NCBI RefSeq assembly: GCF_014650575.1
Contig: NZ_BMVF01000008.1
Coordinates: forward strand, 62,001 to 126,000
Direction: 5' to 3'
Length of the DNA: 64,000 nt
DNA from: Streptomyces naganishii JCM 4654
GTDB lineage: Bacteria; Actinomycetota; Actinomycetes; Streptomycetales; Streptomycetaceae
Position numbers and translations under genes: made by a program. The notes beneath the pieces were generated by a model. That model saw only the letters and a program-made list of their open reading frames with translations. It did no database searches and had not been told where the DNA came from. Below, one piece after another: positions 25,715-34,496 of this stretch; within the stretch, counting starts at the first letter, position 1, and each line of letters begins with the position of its first letter.

Positions 25715-27397
25715 GTGAACGGTGCCGAAGCGGTCGTCGCCTCCCTGCGCGCGTGCGGGGTGGAGGTGTTCTTCGCCAACCCCGGGACCTCCGAGATGCA
25801 TCTGGTCGCCGCGCTGGACGCTGAGCCGGGGGCGCGCGCCGTGCCCTGTCTGTTCGAGGGCGTGGCGACCGGGGCGGCGGACGGGTACGGGCGGATGACC
25901 GGCCGGCCCGCGGCCACCCTGCTGCACCTGGGGCCGGGCCTCGGCAACGGCCTGGCCAACCTGCACAACGCGCGCCGCGCGGCCACCCGGCTGGTCAACC
26001 TCGTCGGCGACCACGCCACGTACCACAAGCCCCTCGACGCCCCGCTCGAGTCGGACATCGACGCGGTGGCCGGCACCGTCTCCGGCTGGGTCCGGCGCTG
26101 CCGGGACAGCCGTACGGCGGGTGCGGACGCCGCCGCGGCCGTGGCCGCCGCCACGGCGGGGCGCGGCCGGGTGGCCACCCTCATCCTGCCCGCCGACGTC
26201 TCCTGGTCCCCGGGGGCGGCCGCCGCCGGCGCGGTACCGCGGGCCTCCCGGCCCACGACTGGCCCGTCCGCGGAGACAGCGACCGAGTACGCCGTAGCGG
26301 ACGACGCCGTGGCCGAAGCCGCCGCCGCCCTGCGCTGCGGCGAGCCCGCCGCGCTCCTCCTCGGCGGTCCCGCCTTGCGTGAGCCCGCGCTGCGCGAGGC
26401 GGCCCGCGTCGCCGCCGCCTCCGGTGCGCGGCTGCTGTGCGAGACCTTCCCGGCCCGGCTCGAACGCGGTGCGGGCCTGCCCGCCGTGGAGCGGCTGGCC
26501 TATCTGCCCGAGGGCGCGCTGGCCCAACTCCGTGGCGCGCGGCACCTGGTGCTGGCCGGGGCCCGCTCCCCGGTGTCCTTCTTCGCCTACCCGGGGACGC
26601 CGGGCCGGCTGGTCCCCGAGGACTGCCGGGTGTACGACCTCACCGGGCCCGACAGCGACGTACGCGGGACTCGGGAGGCGCTCGCCCACCTCGCGGACCG
26701 CCTCCCCGGCTCGCACGGCACCCCCGCCACACCCGGCCCGGCCGAGCCGCTGACGCCGACGGGCCCGCTCACCGGTGAGACGGTCGCCGCCGCCGTAGGG
26801 GCGCTGCTGCCCGAGGGCGCTGTCGTCGTCGACGAGGCGAACACGTCCGGGCTGTGGCTGCCCGCGGCCACCGCCGGCGCCCCGCGCCACAACTGGCTGT
26901 GCCTCACCGGGGGCGCGATCGGGCAGGGGCTGCCGCTGGCCGTCGGCGCCGCGCTGGCCTGCCCCGGGCAGCCGGTGGTGTGTCTGGAGGCGGACGGCAG
27001 CGCGATGTTCACCCCGCAGGCGCTGTGGACCATGGCCCGAGAGGGGCTCGACATCACGGTCGTCGTGTACGCCAACTCCTCTTACGCGATCCTGGAGATG
27101 GAGTACGACCGGCTGATCGCGCCCTCGGCCGCGCCGGGATCCGAACCGGGGTCCGAACCGGGATGCGGGCCGGCCCGCCGGGACCTGCTCGACCTGTCGC
27201 GGCCCGTGCTGGACTGGGCCGGGATCGCGCGGAGCATGGGGGTGCCGGCCGCGCGGGCCACCAGCGCCGAGGAGTTCACGGCCGAGTTCGCCAGGGCGCT
27301 CGCCGAACCCGGTCCACACCTCGTCCAGGCGTGTGTGCCCGCGCTGTTCGGGCCGCCGTCACCGGCCGGCGCACCGAAGGCCGACCGAGTGCCGTAG
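25715..27397 (+). CDS. thiamine-diphosphate enzyme, acetolactate synthase/benzoylformate decarboxylase-like
   Basis: A 560-residue ThDP-dependent enzyme in the three-domain layout. The N-terminal Pyr domain has the catalytic Glu in CLFEGVATGAADGYGRMTG and HLGPGLGNGLANLHNARR. The C-terminal PP domain has EADGSAMFTPQALWTM-type and VYANSSYAILEMEYDRL, the Mg2+ and diphosphate site (GDGS appears as ADGS). It lacks the FAD-binding features that define true acetolactate synthase as far as I can see. A decarboxylase acting on an aromatic or branched 2-oxo acid is most likely. The GTG start lies in a TGACG pentamer run shared with the end of the upstream gene. Confidence 0.8.
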   Translation: MNGAEAVVASLRACGVEVFFANPGTSEMHLVAALDAEPGARAVPCLFEGVATGAADGYGRMTGRPAATLLHLGPGLGNGLANLHNARRAATRLVNLVGDHATYHKPLDAPLESDIDAVAGTVSGWVRRCRDSRTAGADAAAAVAAATAGRGRVATLILPADVSWSPGAAAAGAVPRASRPTTGPSAETATEYAVADDAVAEAAAALRCGEPAALLLGGPALREPALREAARVAAASGARLLCETFPARLERGAGLPAVERLAYLPEGALAQLRGARHLVLAGARSPVSFFAYPGTPGRLVPEDCRVYDLTGPDSDVRGTREALAHLADRLPGSHGTPATPGPAEPLTPTGPLTGETVAAAVGALLPEGAVVVDEANTSGLWLPAATAGAPRHNWLCLTGGAIGQGLPLAVGAALACPGQPVVCLEADGSAMFTPQALWTMAREGLDITVVVYANSSYAILEMEYDRLIAPSAAPGSEPGSEPGCGPARRDLLDLSRPVLDWAGIARSMGVPAARATSAEEFTAEFARALAEPGPHLVQACVPALFGPPSPAGAPKADRVP

Positions 27398-27867
27398 GTC
27401 ACGTGCGCCAGGTACGTGCCCCAGGTCACGTGCGCCAGGTCACGTGACCTGCCACACCTGCCCCAGGGCCGCGTGCTCCAAGGCCGCGTGCTCCAGGGGC
27501 GCGTGCTCCAAGGCCGCGTGCTCCAGGGGCGCATGCCGCAGGTCACATACCCAGAGCCGCGTGCCGCAGGTCACGTGTGGTGCGGCACCGTGCCCCAGGT
27601 CACATGGCATCACATCCGGCCATTCACCCCCAAATCGCCCCGCACGCAGGGGGATCACCGCCCCATGCGCCTCGGCCCCCGAGTGACCCGGCACACACAT
27701 CCAGGCCACCGTTTGCTCAACTTCGCGCGTATTCATGGCGATTGCGGGTATTCGTACACGCGTCCTGTTTGCGGCCCTCATCTAATCCCATGGTTTTTCG
27801 CTCGTTCGCCCCTTTCACTCGGAATGGTCCGCGATACGACACTTCGGGTAACAGGAAGCTGCACGGT
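27398..27867. repeat. intergenic tract with 15-bp tandem repeat and CACGTG palindromes
   Basis: Four 15-base units (CGTGCTCCA plus AGGCCG or GGGGCG, alternating) start at 27472, 27487, 27502 and 27517, with a degenerate fifth at 27532. Around them CAGGTCAC(G/A)T motifs recur; one forms the 16-bp palindrome CAGGTCACGTGACCTG at 27436-27451. Frames through the tract give only repeated VLQGR- or PWSTR-like peptides and no start signals, so I read it as non-coding. The last 100 bases before 27868 should hold the promoter of the ketoacyl synthase gene. Confidence 0.7.
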
Positions 27868-29658
27868 ATGTCCCATTCGTCCGAGATGCCGCAAGTCCCC
27901 ATCAACCCCCACGCAGTTACCGCCGCAGAGGTGGTCCCCGGCGATCTGCTCGCCGTGACGCGGGCCGAGGCGGAGCAGCGGCAGTGGTGTGTCGTGACGC
28001 ACACGCTGCCGGAGTCGCCCGAGACGATCCGCGTGACGCTGCGCCCGCCGCTCGGCGGCCTGGACCGCGACGAGGTGCTGGAACGGGGTCAGGAGGTGGT
28101 GGTCGCGGGCCGGCGGGTGGACGCGGCGGCCGTGCCGGCCGTGTCGTCGCCGCGGCTTGACGCCGTGGCGTTCCGGGACGGGGACCGGGTGACCCGGCTG
28201 CGCGCCGTGGACCCGGAGGGCGTCGAGGTGACGTACCAGCGGCGCTGGGGCGTCTGGCACCAGGACCTCGACGCGGTCGCCGCCCCGGGCGGCGCCGGGA
28301 CCGTCTCCGACGACACCGTACGGGCGTGGGCCGCGGACGCGGACCACGAGGGGTACGTCGTACGGCACCACGCGCGGCCCACGCGCGAGACCGCACCGGC
28401 CGCGCCGCGGCGGGTCGTCGTGACCGGGCTCGGCGCGGTCACCCCGCTCGGTGTCGGGGTGGACGAGCTGTGGCAGGGGCTGCTCGACGGGCGGCACGGG
28501 ATAAGGGAGTTGGAGGACGAGGAGTTCGACGGTCTGCCCGTGCGGGTCGCGGGCACGGTGCCCGTGGACCCCGCCTCCCTGCTGCCCCGGGCCGCCGCCC
28601 GCCGGATGAACCGGGCCGCGCAGATGGCCGTGCTCGCCGCCCGCGAGGCGTGGGCCGACGCCGGTTTCACGGCCGGCGGGACCGTCGAGAGCGGGCTCGA
28701 CCCCGAGCGGGTCGGGGTCAGCCTCGGGGCCATCCTCGGGGACGCCTCGATCCTGGTCGGCGGCGACCGCAAGCTGCGGGAGAAGGGGCCGCGGGCTGTG
28801 TCGCCGCTCACCACGCCCATGACCGTGCCCTCCCAGGCCGCCTCCCAGGTCTCGCTGGACCTGCACATCACCGGCGAGGCGCGGACCGTGACCGCCGCCT
28901 GCGCCTCCGGCACGGAGGCGATCGGCGAGGCCATCGACCGCATACGGTACGGCCGTGTCGACGTCGCCCTCGCCGGTGGCGCCGAGGCGGTCGTCACGCC
29001 GGCGATCATGGCGTCCTTCTCCGCCATGCGCGCCCTGTCCGACCTCGGGCTCGAGGACGGCGAGTCGCCCTCACGGCCCTTCGCCAAGGACCGCGCCGGG
29101 TTCGTCAACGGCGAGGGCGCGGGGCTGCTCGTACTGGAGTCGGAGGAGCACGCGCTCGCCCGCGGGGCCCGGATCTACTGCGAGGCCGCCGGCTGGGGGC
29201 TGTCGGCCGACGCCCACCACATGGCCGCGCCCGACCCCAGCGGGAGCGGGGTCGCGCTGGCGCTGCGGCGGGCCGTGCGGGACGCCGGCGGTCACATCGT
29301 GGACGTCGTGCACGTCAACGCCCATGCCACGGCCACGGTCGAGGGCGACCTCGCCGAGGCCGGCGCCCTGCGGGCCGTACTGGGGCAGCCGGGGGTGCCG
29401 GTGACCGCGCTGAAGGGCCACCTCGGGCACCTCCAGGGCGCCGCGGGCGGCGTCGAGGCCGTCGCCGCCGCGCTCACCCTGCACCACGGGGTCGTCCCGC
29501 CGACCGTGGGCTGCGCCGAGGTCGACGAGGCGATCGGGCTCGACGTCGTCACCGGCAAGCCGCGCCCGCTGCCGGGCGACGGCGACCTGGTGCTCAGCAA
29601 CTCCTTCGGCTTCGGCGGCCACAACGCCGTACTGGCACTGCGGCGCGTGAACCAGTAG
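27868..29658 (+). CDS. beta-ketoacyl-ACP synthase (FabF type) with unrecognised N-terminal domain
   Basis: A 596-residue protein. Residues about 180-596 are a complete KASII-type condensing enzyme: RRVVVTGLGAVTPLG at its start, the active-site Cys in TAACASGTEAI, the first His in VNAHATATVEGD and the second in LKGHLGHLQGAAG, and SNSFGFGGHNAVL near the end. It elongates acyl-ACP. The first 175 residues (VVPGDLLAVTRAEAEQRQW and a beta-rich stretch) match nothing I recognise and about double the length before the KS. AGGAAG precedes the ATG. It lacks acyl carrier protein or malonyl transferase neighbours here, so the pathway is unknown; a separate role from primary fatty acid synthesis is likely. 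Confidence 0.8.
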   Translation: MSHSSEMPQVPINPHAVTAAEVVPGDLLAVTRAEAEQRQWCVVTHTLPESPETIRVTLRPPLGGLDRDEVLERGQEVVVAGRRVDAAAVPAVSSPRLDAVAFRDGDRVTRLRAVDPEGVEVTYQRRWGVWHQDLDAVAAPGGAGTVSDDTVRAWAADADHEGYVVRHHARPTRETAPAAPRRVVVTGLGAVTPLGVGVDELWQGLLDGRHGIRELEDEEFDGLPVRVAGTVPVDPASLLPRAAARRMNRAAQMAVLAAREAWADAGFTAGGTVESGLDPERVGVSLGAILGDASILVGGDRKLREKGPRAVSPLTTPMTVPSQAASQVSLDLHITGEARTVTAACASGTEAIGEAIDRIRYGRVDVALAGGAEAVVTPAIMASFSAMRALSDLGLEDGESPSRPFAKDRAGFVNGEGAGLLVLESEEHALARGARIYCEAAGWGLSADAHHMAAPDPSGSGVALALRRAVRDAGGHIVDVVHVNAHATATVEGDLAEAGALRAVLGQPGVPVTALKGHLGHLQGAAGGVEAVAAALTLHHGVVPPTVGCAEVDEAIGLDVVTGKPRPLPGDGDLVLSNSFGFGGHNAVLALRRVNQ

Positions 29659-29727
29659 CCGCACGCCAGACCGCGCCAGGGCCAGGGCCAGGACCAGGGC
29701 CAGGGCCACCGCCACCGCCACCGGCGC

Positions 29728-29770
29728 CGGGCAGGGCCCCGCGGGACTCGCTCCAGCGGGGCCCTGCCCG
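29728..29770. terminator. strong bidirectional hairpin terminator
   Basis: A perfect 15-bp stem (CGGGCAGGGCCCCGC / GCGGGGCCCTGCCCG) with a 13-base loop between the convergent ketoacyl synthase and Ku genes. A run of GGGCCA and CCACCG hexamers lies just before it. Confidence 0.8.
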
Positions 29771-29800
29771 AACCTCTTAATTCGGCACGGCCCGGGGGCC

Positions 29801-30880
29801 TCAAGCCGTGCGCTTGCGGGACGCCGTCTTGGCCGCGGGCTTCTTGGCGGGGGCCTTCTTCGCCGTGCCGGTGCTGCCCCCGGCCGTGGCGGCGGAGGCA
29901 GACGCGGAGGCGGTCTTCTTCGTGGTCTTGGACGACTTCGCCTTCGAGGCCGTCTTCTTCGCCGCCGAGGCGGACTTCTTCGCCGTCGTCTTCCTGGCCG
30001 CGGACGCGGACTTCCCCGTGCCCGTCCCGGCCTTCCCCGCCCTCCCGCCGACGGAGTCCGGGGCGGCCTCGCGGGGCGCCAGGTGTCTGACCTCCGCCTC
30101 CTCACCCCGGGACTCCCTGGCCGCGCGGACGCTGTTCTCCAGGGCCGCCATCAGGTCCAGGACCTTGCCGCCGCGGGCGGGCTCGGGGGCCTCGGGGGGC
30201 GCCTCGCCGGAGGTCTTGGCCGCGATGACCTCCTCCAGGGCCTCGCGGTACTCGTCGTGCAGCTCCTCCAGGTCCACCTCGCCGAGGGTGTCCATCAGGG
30301 CGTCGGCGAGGTCGAGCTCCTTGTCGCGGACGGTGACGTCGGCGTCGGGGGCGACACCCTGGGGGGCGCGGATCTCGTCCGGCCAGAGCAGGCCGTGCAT
30401 GGCGATCACGTCGTCCACCACACGGAGCATCCCCAGCCGCTCGCGGCCGCGCAGGGCGAACTTGGCGATCGCCACCCGCCTGCTGCGCTTGAGCGCCTCG
30501 CGCAACAGGGTGTACGGCTTGGCGGCGGGGGCGCCGCTCGCGGCCAGGTAGTAGGCGTGCTCCAGCTGGAGCGGGTCGATCCGGTCGGCGGGCACGAAGG
30601 CCACGATGTCGATCGTCCGCGTGGTCGGCAGCGGCAGATGGGCCAGGTCCTCGTCGGTGATCGGGATGATCGAGCCGTCCGCGTCCTCGTATCCCTTGCC
30701 GATCTCGCCCTGGGTGACCTCGCGGTCCTCCAGTTCGCACACCTTGCGGTAGCGGATGCGTCCGCCGTCCTCAGTGTGGATCTGGCGGAAGGAGATGGTG
30801 TGGCTCTCGGTGGCGTTCACCAGCTTGATCGGGATGCTGACCAGGCCGAACGAGATGGCGCCGTTCCAGATCGATCGCAC
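29801..30880 (-). CDS. ku: Ku protein of bacterial non-homologous end joining
   Basis: A 359-residue Ku homodimer subunit that encircles DNA double-strand ends. The Ku core covers residues about 1-260, starting RSIWNGAISFGLVSIPIKLV, with ITDEDLAHLPLPTTRTIDI and VDLEELHDEYREALEEVI near its end. The final 80 residues are a lysine-, alanine- and serine-rich tail (KSASAARKTTAKK), as in long Streptomyces Ku proteins, where such tails bind DNA beside the break. The start is a GTG at 30880 giving the usual first residues. LigD polymerase is divergent, 63 bases away, so both share a promoter region. Confidence 0.93.
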   Translation of the reverse strand: MRSIWNGAISFGLVSIPIKLVNATESHTISFRQIHTEDGGRIRYRKVCELEDREVTQGEIGKGYEDADGSIIPITDEDLAHLPLPTTRTIDIVAFVPADRIDPLQLEHAYYLAASGAPAAKPYTLLREALKRSRRVAIAKFALRGRERLGMLRVVDDVIAMHGLLWPDEIRAPQGVAPDADVTVRDKELDLADALMDTLGEVDLEELHDEYREALEEVIAAKTSGEAPPEAPEPARGGKVLDLMAALENSVRAARESRGEEAEVRHLAPREAAPDSVGGRAGKAGTGTGKSASAARKTTAKKSASAAKKTASKAKSSKTTKKTASASASAATAGGSTGTAKKAPAKKPAAKTASRKRTA

Positions 30881-30943
30881 GTGCAGCACCTGCCTCGGGG
30901 CTGTTTGCCCTGTTTTACGAAGTATCCGTGGTTTTCTTATCGT

Positions 30944-31825
30944 ATGGCGCCGATCACAGAGGTGGAGGGGCGACGGGTCGCGCTGAGCAACCTGGAGAAG
31001 GTGCTGTATCCCGCGACCGGGTTCACCAAGGCGGAGGTACTCCACTACTACGCGACGATCGCCGAGGCGCTGCTGCCGCACCTGCGGGACCGGCCGCTGT
31101 CCTTCCTGCGGTATCCGGACGGGCCGGACGGGCAGCTGTTCTTCGTCAAGAACGTACCCGCGGGCACGCCCGAGTGGGTGACGACGGCGGAGGTGCCGCG
31201 CTCGGACGGGCCGGCGCGGATGGTGCTGGTGCAGGATCTGCCGAGCCTGATGTGGGCGGCCAACCTGGTGACCGAGTTCCACACCCCGCAGTGGCTGATC
31301 GGGGATCCGGAGGAGGCCGACCGGCTGGTGTTCGACCTCGATCCGGGGCCGCCGGCGACCGTGGTCGACTGCTGCCAGGTGGCCCTGTGGCTGCGGGAAC
31401 GGCTTGCGCGGGACGGGATCGAGGCGTACGCGAAGACGTCCGGGTCCAAGGGGCTGCACCTGCTGGCGGCCGTGCGCGGGGCGTCCAGCGAGCGGACCTC
31501 GGAGTATGCGAAGGGGCTCGCCGTGGAGGCGGAGAAGGCGATGCCGCGGCTGGTGCTGCACCGGATGACGCGGAGTCTGCGGCCGGGGAAGGTGTTCGTC
31601 GACTGGAGCCAGAACGCGGCGCGCAAGACCACGGCCGCCCCCTACACCCTGCGGGCCCGGACGGAGCCGCTGGTCTCCGCGCCCGTGACCTGGGAGGAGG
31701 TGGCGGAGTGCCGGACGCCGGCCCGGCTGGAGTTCCGCGCCCCCGACATCGCCCCGAGGCTCCAGGACTACGGGGACCTGATGGCACCCCTGATGGACCC
31801 GGACCGCGCCCCCGAACTGCCGTGA
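30944..31825 (+). CDS. ligD: LigD-type primase-polymerase domain protein
   Basis: A 293-residue stand-alone archaeo-eukaryotic primase-type polymerase (PolDom), which fills gaps with ribo- or deoxynucleotides during end joining. Signatures are LEKVLYPATGFTKAEVL, the catalytic pair in LVFDLDPGP, KTSGSKGLHLL and VFVDWSQNAARKTTAAPYTLRA. Ligase and phosphoesterase domains of full LigD are absent, as in many Streptomyces genomes where they are separate genes. No ribosome site is visible before the ATG, so a leaderless or very weakly initiated messenger is possible. Divergent from ku. Confidence 0.9.
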   Translation: MAPITEVEGRRVALSNLEKVLYPATGFTKAEVLHYYATIAEALLPHLRDRPLSFLRYPDGPDGQLFFVKNVPAGTPEWVTTAEVPRSDGPARMVLVQDLPSLMWAANLVTEFHTPQWLIGDPEEADRLVFDLDPGPPATVVDCCQVALWLRERLARDGIEAYAKTSGSKGLHLLAAVRGASSERTSEYAKGLAVEAEKAMPRLVLHRMTRSLRPGKVFVDWSQNAARKTTAAPYTLRARTEPLVSAPVTWEEVAECRTPARLEFRAPDIAPRLQDYGDLMAPLMDPDRAPELP

Positions 31826-31895
31826 GCGCCGACGCCCCACGGGCTCACCGGGCACAGGCGCCCACCGGCTCCCGCAAGCGGCGGCGCCCGGCCCC

Positions 31896-31943
31896 GCCCG
31901 GAGCGCAGGCACCCCCGCCCGGAGCGCAGGCACCCCCGCCCGG
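31896..31943. repeat. 21-bp direct repeat in the ligD-NERD spacer
   Basis: Two full copies of a 21-base unit beginning GCCCGGAGCGCAGGCACC, plus a third partial copy, sit between the convergent ligD and NERD genes. The rest of the 289-base spacer has only non-coding GC-rich sequence. Confidence 0.65.
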
Positions 31944-32114
31944 CCCGCGACCGGCGCCGCCCCGCTCGCACCGGTGACCGGCGCGGCGTCACTCGCACCC
32001 GCGAGCCAGGATGGCGCGCCAGGCCCCGCCGGACGGCGGCGACCCGCCACGCCGGCGAGCGGCGGCACCGCACCCGCACCCGCGAGCGACGGCGTCCCCG
32101 TCCGCCCCGCCCGG

Positions 32115-32933
32115 TCAGACCCGCTCCCAAGTCCCCCGGTCCCGGGCGATCGCGTGCAGGGCCTCCACGTCCGCCGGCTTCAGGACGCCGCCCATGCGGG
32201 CCAGGCCCCCCAGTTCCTCGTCGCGCAGGACGCGGACGCCCTTCGGCGGGGCAGTGACCCGCACGGCGGCCGGGCCGTCCAGGACCAGCAGGGGGCGTAC
32301 CTCCGCGGTGAGCGCGTAGGAGGCGCGGTCGGCGCAGGAGCGGACGCGGCGCAGGACGGGCTCGGCCTCGTGGCGGCCGAGGGCGACCATGGGGTCGGCG
32401 ACGTGGACGCGCTGCCTGCGGGCGTTGAGGCTGTGGACGGCGAAGAGGCCGCCGGGGCCGATCACCAGGTGGTGGATGCGGTCGCCGCCGGGCAGCGCGA
32501 CGGAGTGCAGGGCGTGCCAGCCGGCGCCGTCCAGGCGGTCCAGCGCGTCGCCGACGCTCTGCTCGGCGGCCAGGGCGCGGCGGCGCGGGTCGGGGCGGAG
32601 GCGGTGGGCGGGGGCCGGGTCCCGTTCGAGGGCGACCAGGAGGGCCTCGCCGGGGCGGTTGGGCGCGAGGTCGTCGTCCGGGTGGAGGCTGAGGCGGGCG
32701 AGTTCGGCGGGGGTGGGGACGGGCGGCGGGCCCACGGCGACCGGGCCGGTGAGGAAGGGGGCCAGGGCCTCCAGTACGGCCTCCCGCTCCTCCTCGTCCT
32801 CGCCGAGGAGGTTGACGCGGGCGGCGTCGCGGTCGTACCAGGCGGCGTTGCTGCCGTCCGGGCGGCAGACGTAGAGCCTTTGCTGTCCGTGGCGCCAGGT
32901 CGGTATGACGCGCAGTCCGCGGTGTCCGCTCAT
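32115..32933 (-). CDS. NERD-domain (nuclease-related) protein
   Basis: A 272-residue protein. The NERD domain lies at about residues 120-230: AAEQSVGDALDRL, GWHALHSVALPGGDRIHHLVIGPGGLFAVHSL, which is the E-x-G start followed by the D-x3-H-V-(V/I)-GP-G-(V/L)-F-V/A-hydrophobic pattern of this PD-(D/E)XK relative. The first 100 residues (RVIPTWRHGQQRLYVCRPDG, VNLLGEDEEEREAVLEAL) are a family-specific N-terminal part seen in Streptomyces. In place of the expected E/D-x-K the strand reads AVHSLNARRQRV, so catalytic competence is doubtful. It lies next to the end-joining genes; a DNA-repair link is suggested by position only. Confidence 0.8.
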   Translation of the reverse strand: MSGHRGLRVIPTWRHGQQRLYVCRPDGSNAAWYDRDAARVNLLGEDEEEREAVLEALAPFLTGPVAVGPPPVPTPAELARLSLHPDDDLAPNRPGEALLVALERDPAPAHRLRPDPRRRALAAEQSVGDALDRLDGAGWHALHSVALPGGDRIHHLVIGPGGLFAVHSLNARRQRVHVADPMVALGRHEAEPVLRRVRSCADRASYALTAEVRPLLVLDGPAAVRVTAPPKGVRVLRDEELGGLARMGGVLKPADVEALHAIARDRGTWERV

Positions 32934-33035
32934 GCACCATCACCCCCACGACCATGGGAACAGGCGGGGTGCTCCCGGGGCAAGAACCCGGCTACCTTTG
33001 AGGGGCGGTTGGGAGCGGAGTGGGGGAGGCGCCCG

Positions 33036-33542
33036 TTGCGTACCCGCAGGAAGCAGCCCGACGTACCGGCTCCGGACAGCCCGTGGAGCGAGATCGTGCC
33101 CGGCCTGTGGATGGGCGGGCACGAGTTCAGGAGCCGCTCGGGAAAGCTGGAGCTCGCCGTCGTGCGGGACGAGTTCGACCTGGTGCAGAGCCTGCTGAGG
33201 CTGCCGGGGTACGGTCCGGACGCCGGGGTGGAGCACCACGTGTGGCCGATTCCCGACGGGCCGCTGGACGGGACGCAACTGGCGGGGGTGATGCGGCTGG
33301 CGCAGGCGGCCTGTGAGGCGGTGGAGGCGGGGCGCCGGGTGCTGGTGCGCTGCTACTCGGGGTACAACCGGTCGGGACTGGTGGTCGCGCACTCGCTGAT
33401 CCGGCGGGGGCTGACCGCCAACGAGGCGATCCGTCTGATCCGGGCCCGCCGCTCGCCCTGGGCCCTGCACAACGAGCTGTTCGTCGAGTATCTGCGGGCC
33501 GGCCTGTCGACGGCGAGGCTCCTGGAGGAGCTGGCCGAATAA
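33036..33542 (+). CDS. dual-specificity/tyrosine protein phosphatase
   Basis: A 168-residue cysteine-based phosphatase. The signature C-x5-R loop is VRCYSGYNRSGLVVAHSL near residue 107, with the usual leading His replaced by Arg (V-R-C). The upstream acid candidate lies in WPIPDGPLDG. Start is a TTG preceded by GGGGGAGG, which fits better than any ATG or GTG. The fold and size match bacterial DSP-like phosphatases; substrate unknown. It stands between the NERD gene (divergent) and the lipoprotein-kinase pair. Confidence 0.8.
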   Translation: MRTRRKQPDVPAPDSPWSEIVPGLWMGGHEFRSRSGKLELAVVRDEFDLVQSLLRLPGYGPDAGVEHHVWPIPDGPLDGTQLAGVMRLAQAACEAVEAGRRVLVRCYSGYNRSGLVVAHSLIRRGLTANEAIRLIRARRSPWALHNELFVEYLRAGLSTARLLEELAE

Positions 33543-33689
33543 TCGTTTTACCTTCGAGTGCGTACGCTCTGCGGGCAGCACCGCGCGGTCACCGCGCCGC
33601 CGTCACGCCGTCCCCCGGGACACGGACGACGGGCGGCGGCGGACGGCGGCGGTGAACAAAAAGGACTTCCGTACTAATAAGGTGTACCA

Positions 33690-34496
33690 GTGTCCCGCAG
33701 ACCCTCCTCCACCGCCCTGACCACCGCCTTCGCCGCCCTCGTGCTGGTGACGGCGGCGGGCTGCGGCGACGCGGGCGGGCTGCGCGGCGCGGGTGCCACG
33801 CCGACCGCGATCAGCCCGGCCCGGCTGTGGCCCTCGCTGCGCCCGGCGGCCAGCCCCGCCTGGCCCTACGACGAGGTGCAGATCGAGACGGTCAAGGGCA
33901 TAACCGCCCCCGGCGACGACATCCGCAAGGTCGATCCGGTGGCGGTCGTACGGGCGGAGATCGCCGCGCATCCGGACGACTACACGGTGGCCAAGGCGCC
34001 CTACCGCGAGACGGTCACGCGGCTCGCGGACTGCGGCCGGCACAAGAGCGCCGCCGAGCGGAGGCTGTGCCCGGTCATGCAGCCGTACTACCGCGACCTG
34101 ACCGGGGACGGGCGCGAGGACATGACGCTCGGTTTCCGGCTGTACCCCACCAATCAGACGGCGGTGCGCGTCTACACCTTCGAGAAGCACCGGCTCGTGC
34201 AGGTGTTCGCCAACGACGACGCGGTGATCGGCGTCGAACTGGCCGGGCGGGCGGTGATCATCCGGTCCCCCGCCGGGATCGCCGGCTACGAGTACCGCAC
34301 GACCTGGTCCTGGGACCCCGACCAGCGGGCGATGGTGTTCTCGCGCGACGAGTTCCTGCGCACCGGCACCCACAAGCCGACCCGCGCGCACACCCCGGCG
34401 CCCTCCGCCTCGCTCTCGCCGGTGCCCAGGCCCTCCCTCACCCCGGACGTGCCGTCCGAGTCCCCCGCCGACTCCCCCGCCGCGAGCACGCGATGA
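33690..34496 (+). CDS. secreted lipoprotein with FG-GAP-like repeat
   Basis: A 268-residue lipoprotein. The signal peptide ends in the lipobox LVTAAGC (lipidated Cys near residue 25). The mature part has a calcium-binding-like FG-GAP motif, YYRDLTGDGREDMTLGF, and a long Ser/Pro-rich C-terminus (SASLSPVPRPSLTPD) that may span the cell wall. The stop overlaps the start of a sensor kinase gene (ATGA). The arrangement recalls CseA with CseC of the sigma-E envelope system, where the lipoprotein dampens signalling, but here no sigma factor or response regulator is next to it. GTG start with AAGG upstream. Confidence 0.75.
   Translation: MSRRPSSTALTTAFAALVLVTAAGCGDAGGLRGAGATPTAISPARLWPSLRPAASPAWPYDEVQIETVKGITAPGDDIRKVDPVAVVRAEIAAHPDDYTVAKAPYRETVTRLADCGRHKSAAERRLCPVMQPYYRDLTGDGREDMTLGFRLYPTNQTAVRVYTFEKHRLVQVFANDDAVIGVELAGRAVIIRSPAGIAGYEYRTTWSWDPDQRAMVFSRDEFLRTGTHKPTRAHTPAPSASLSPVPRPSLTPDVPSESPADSPAASTR

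Noticed and set aside
24077..27319. A long minus-strand open frame over the GlcD-like and ThDP genes
   Set aside because: Same GC-shadow effect: Gly/Arg/Pro-rich with no ribosome site, while both plus-strand genes have complete domains.
27472..27546. Regular short repeats that might be a CRISPR array
   Set aside because: The units are 15 bases and directly adjacent with no unique spacers, and no cas genes lie near.
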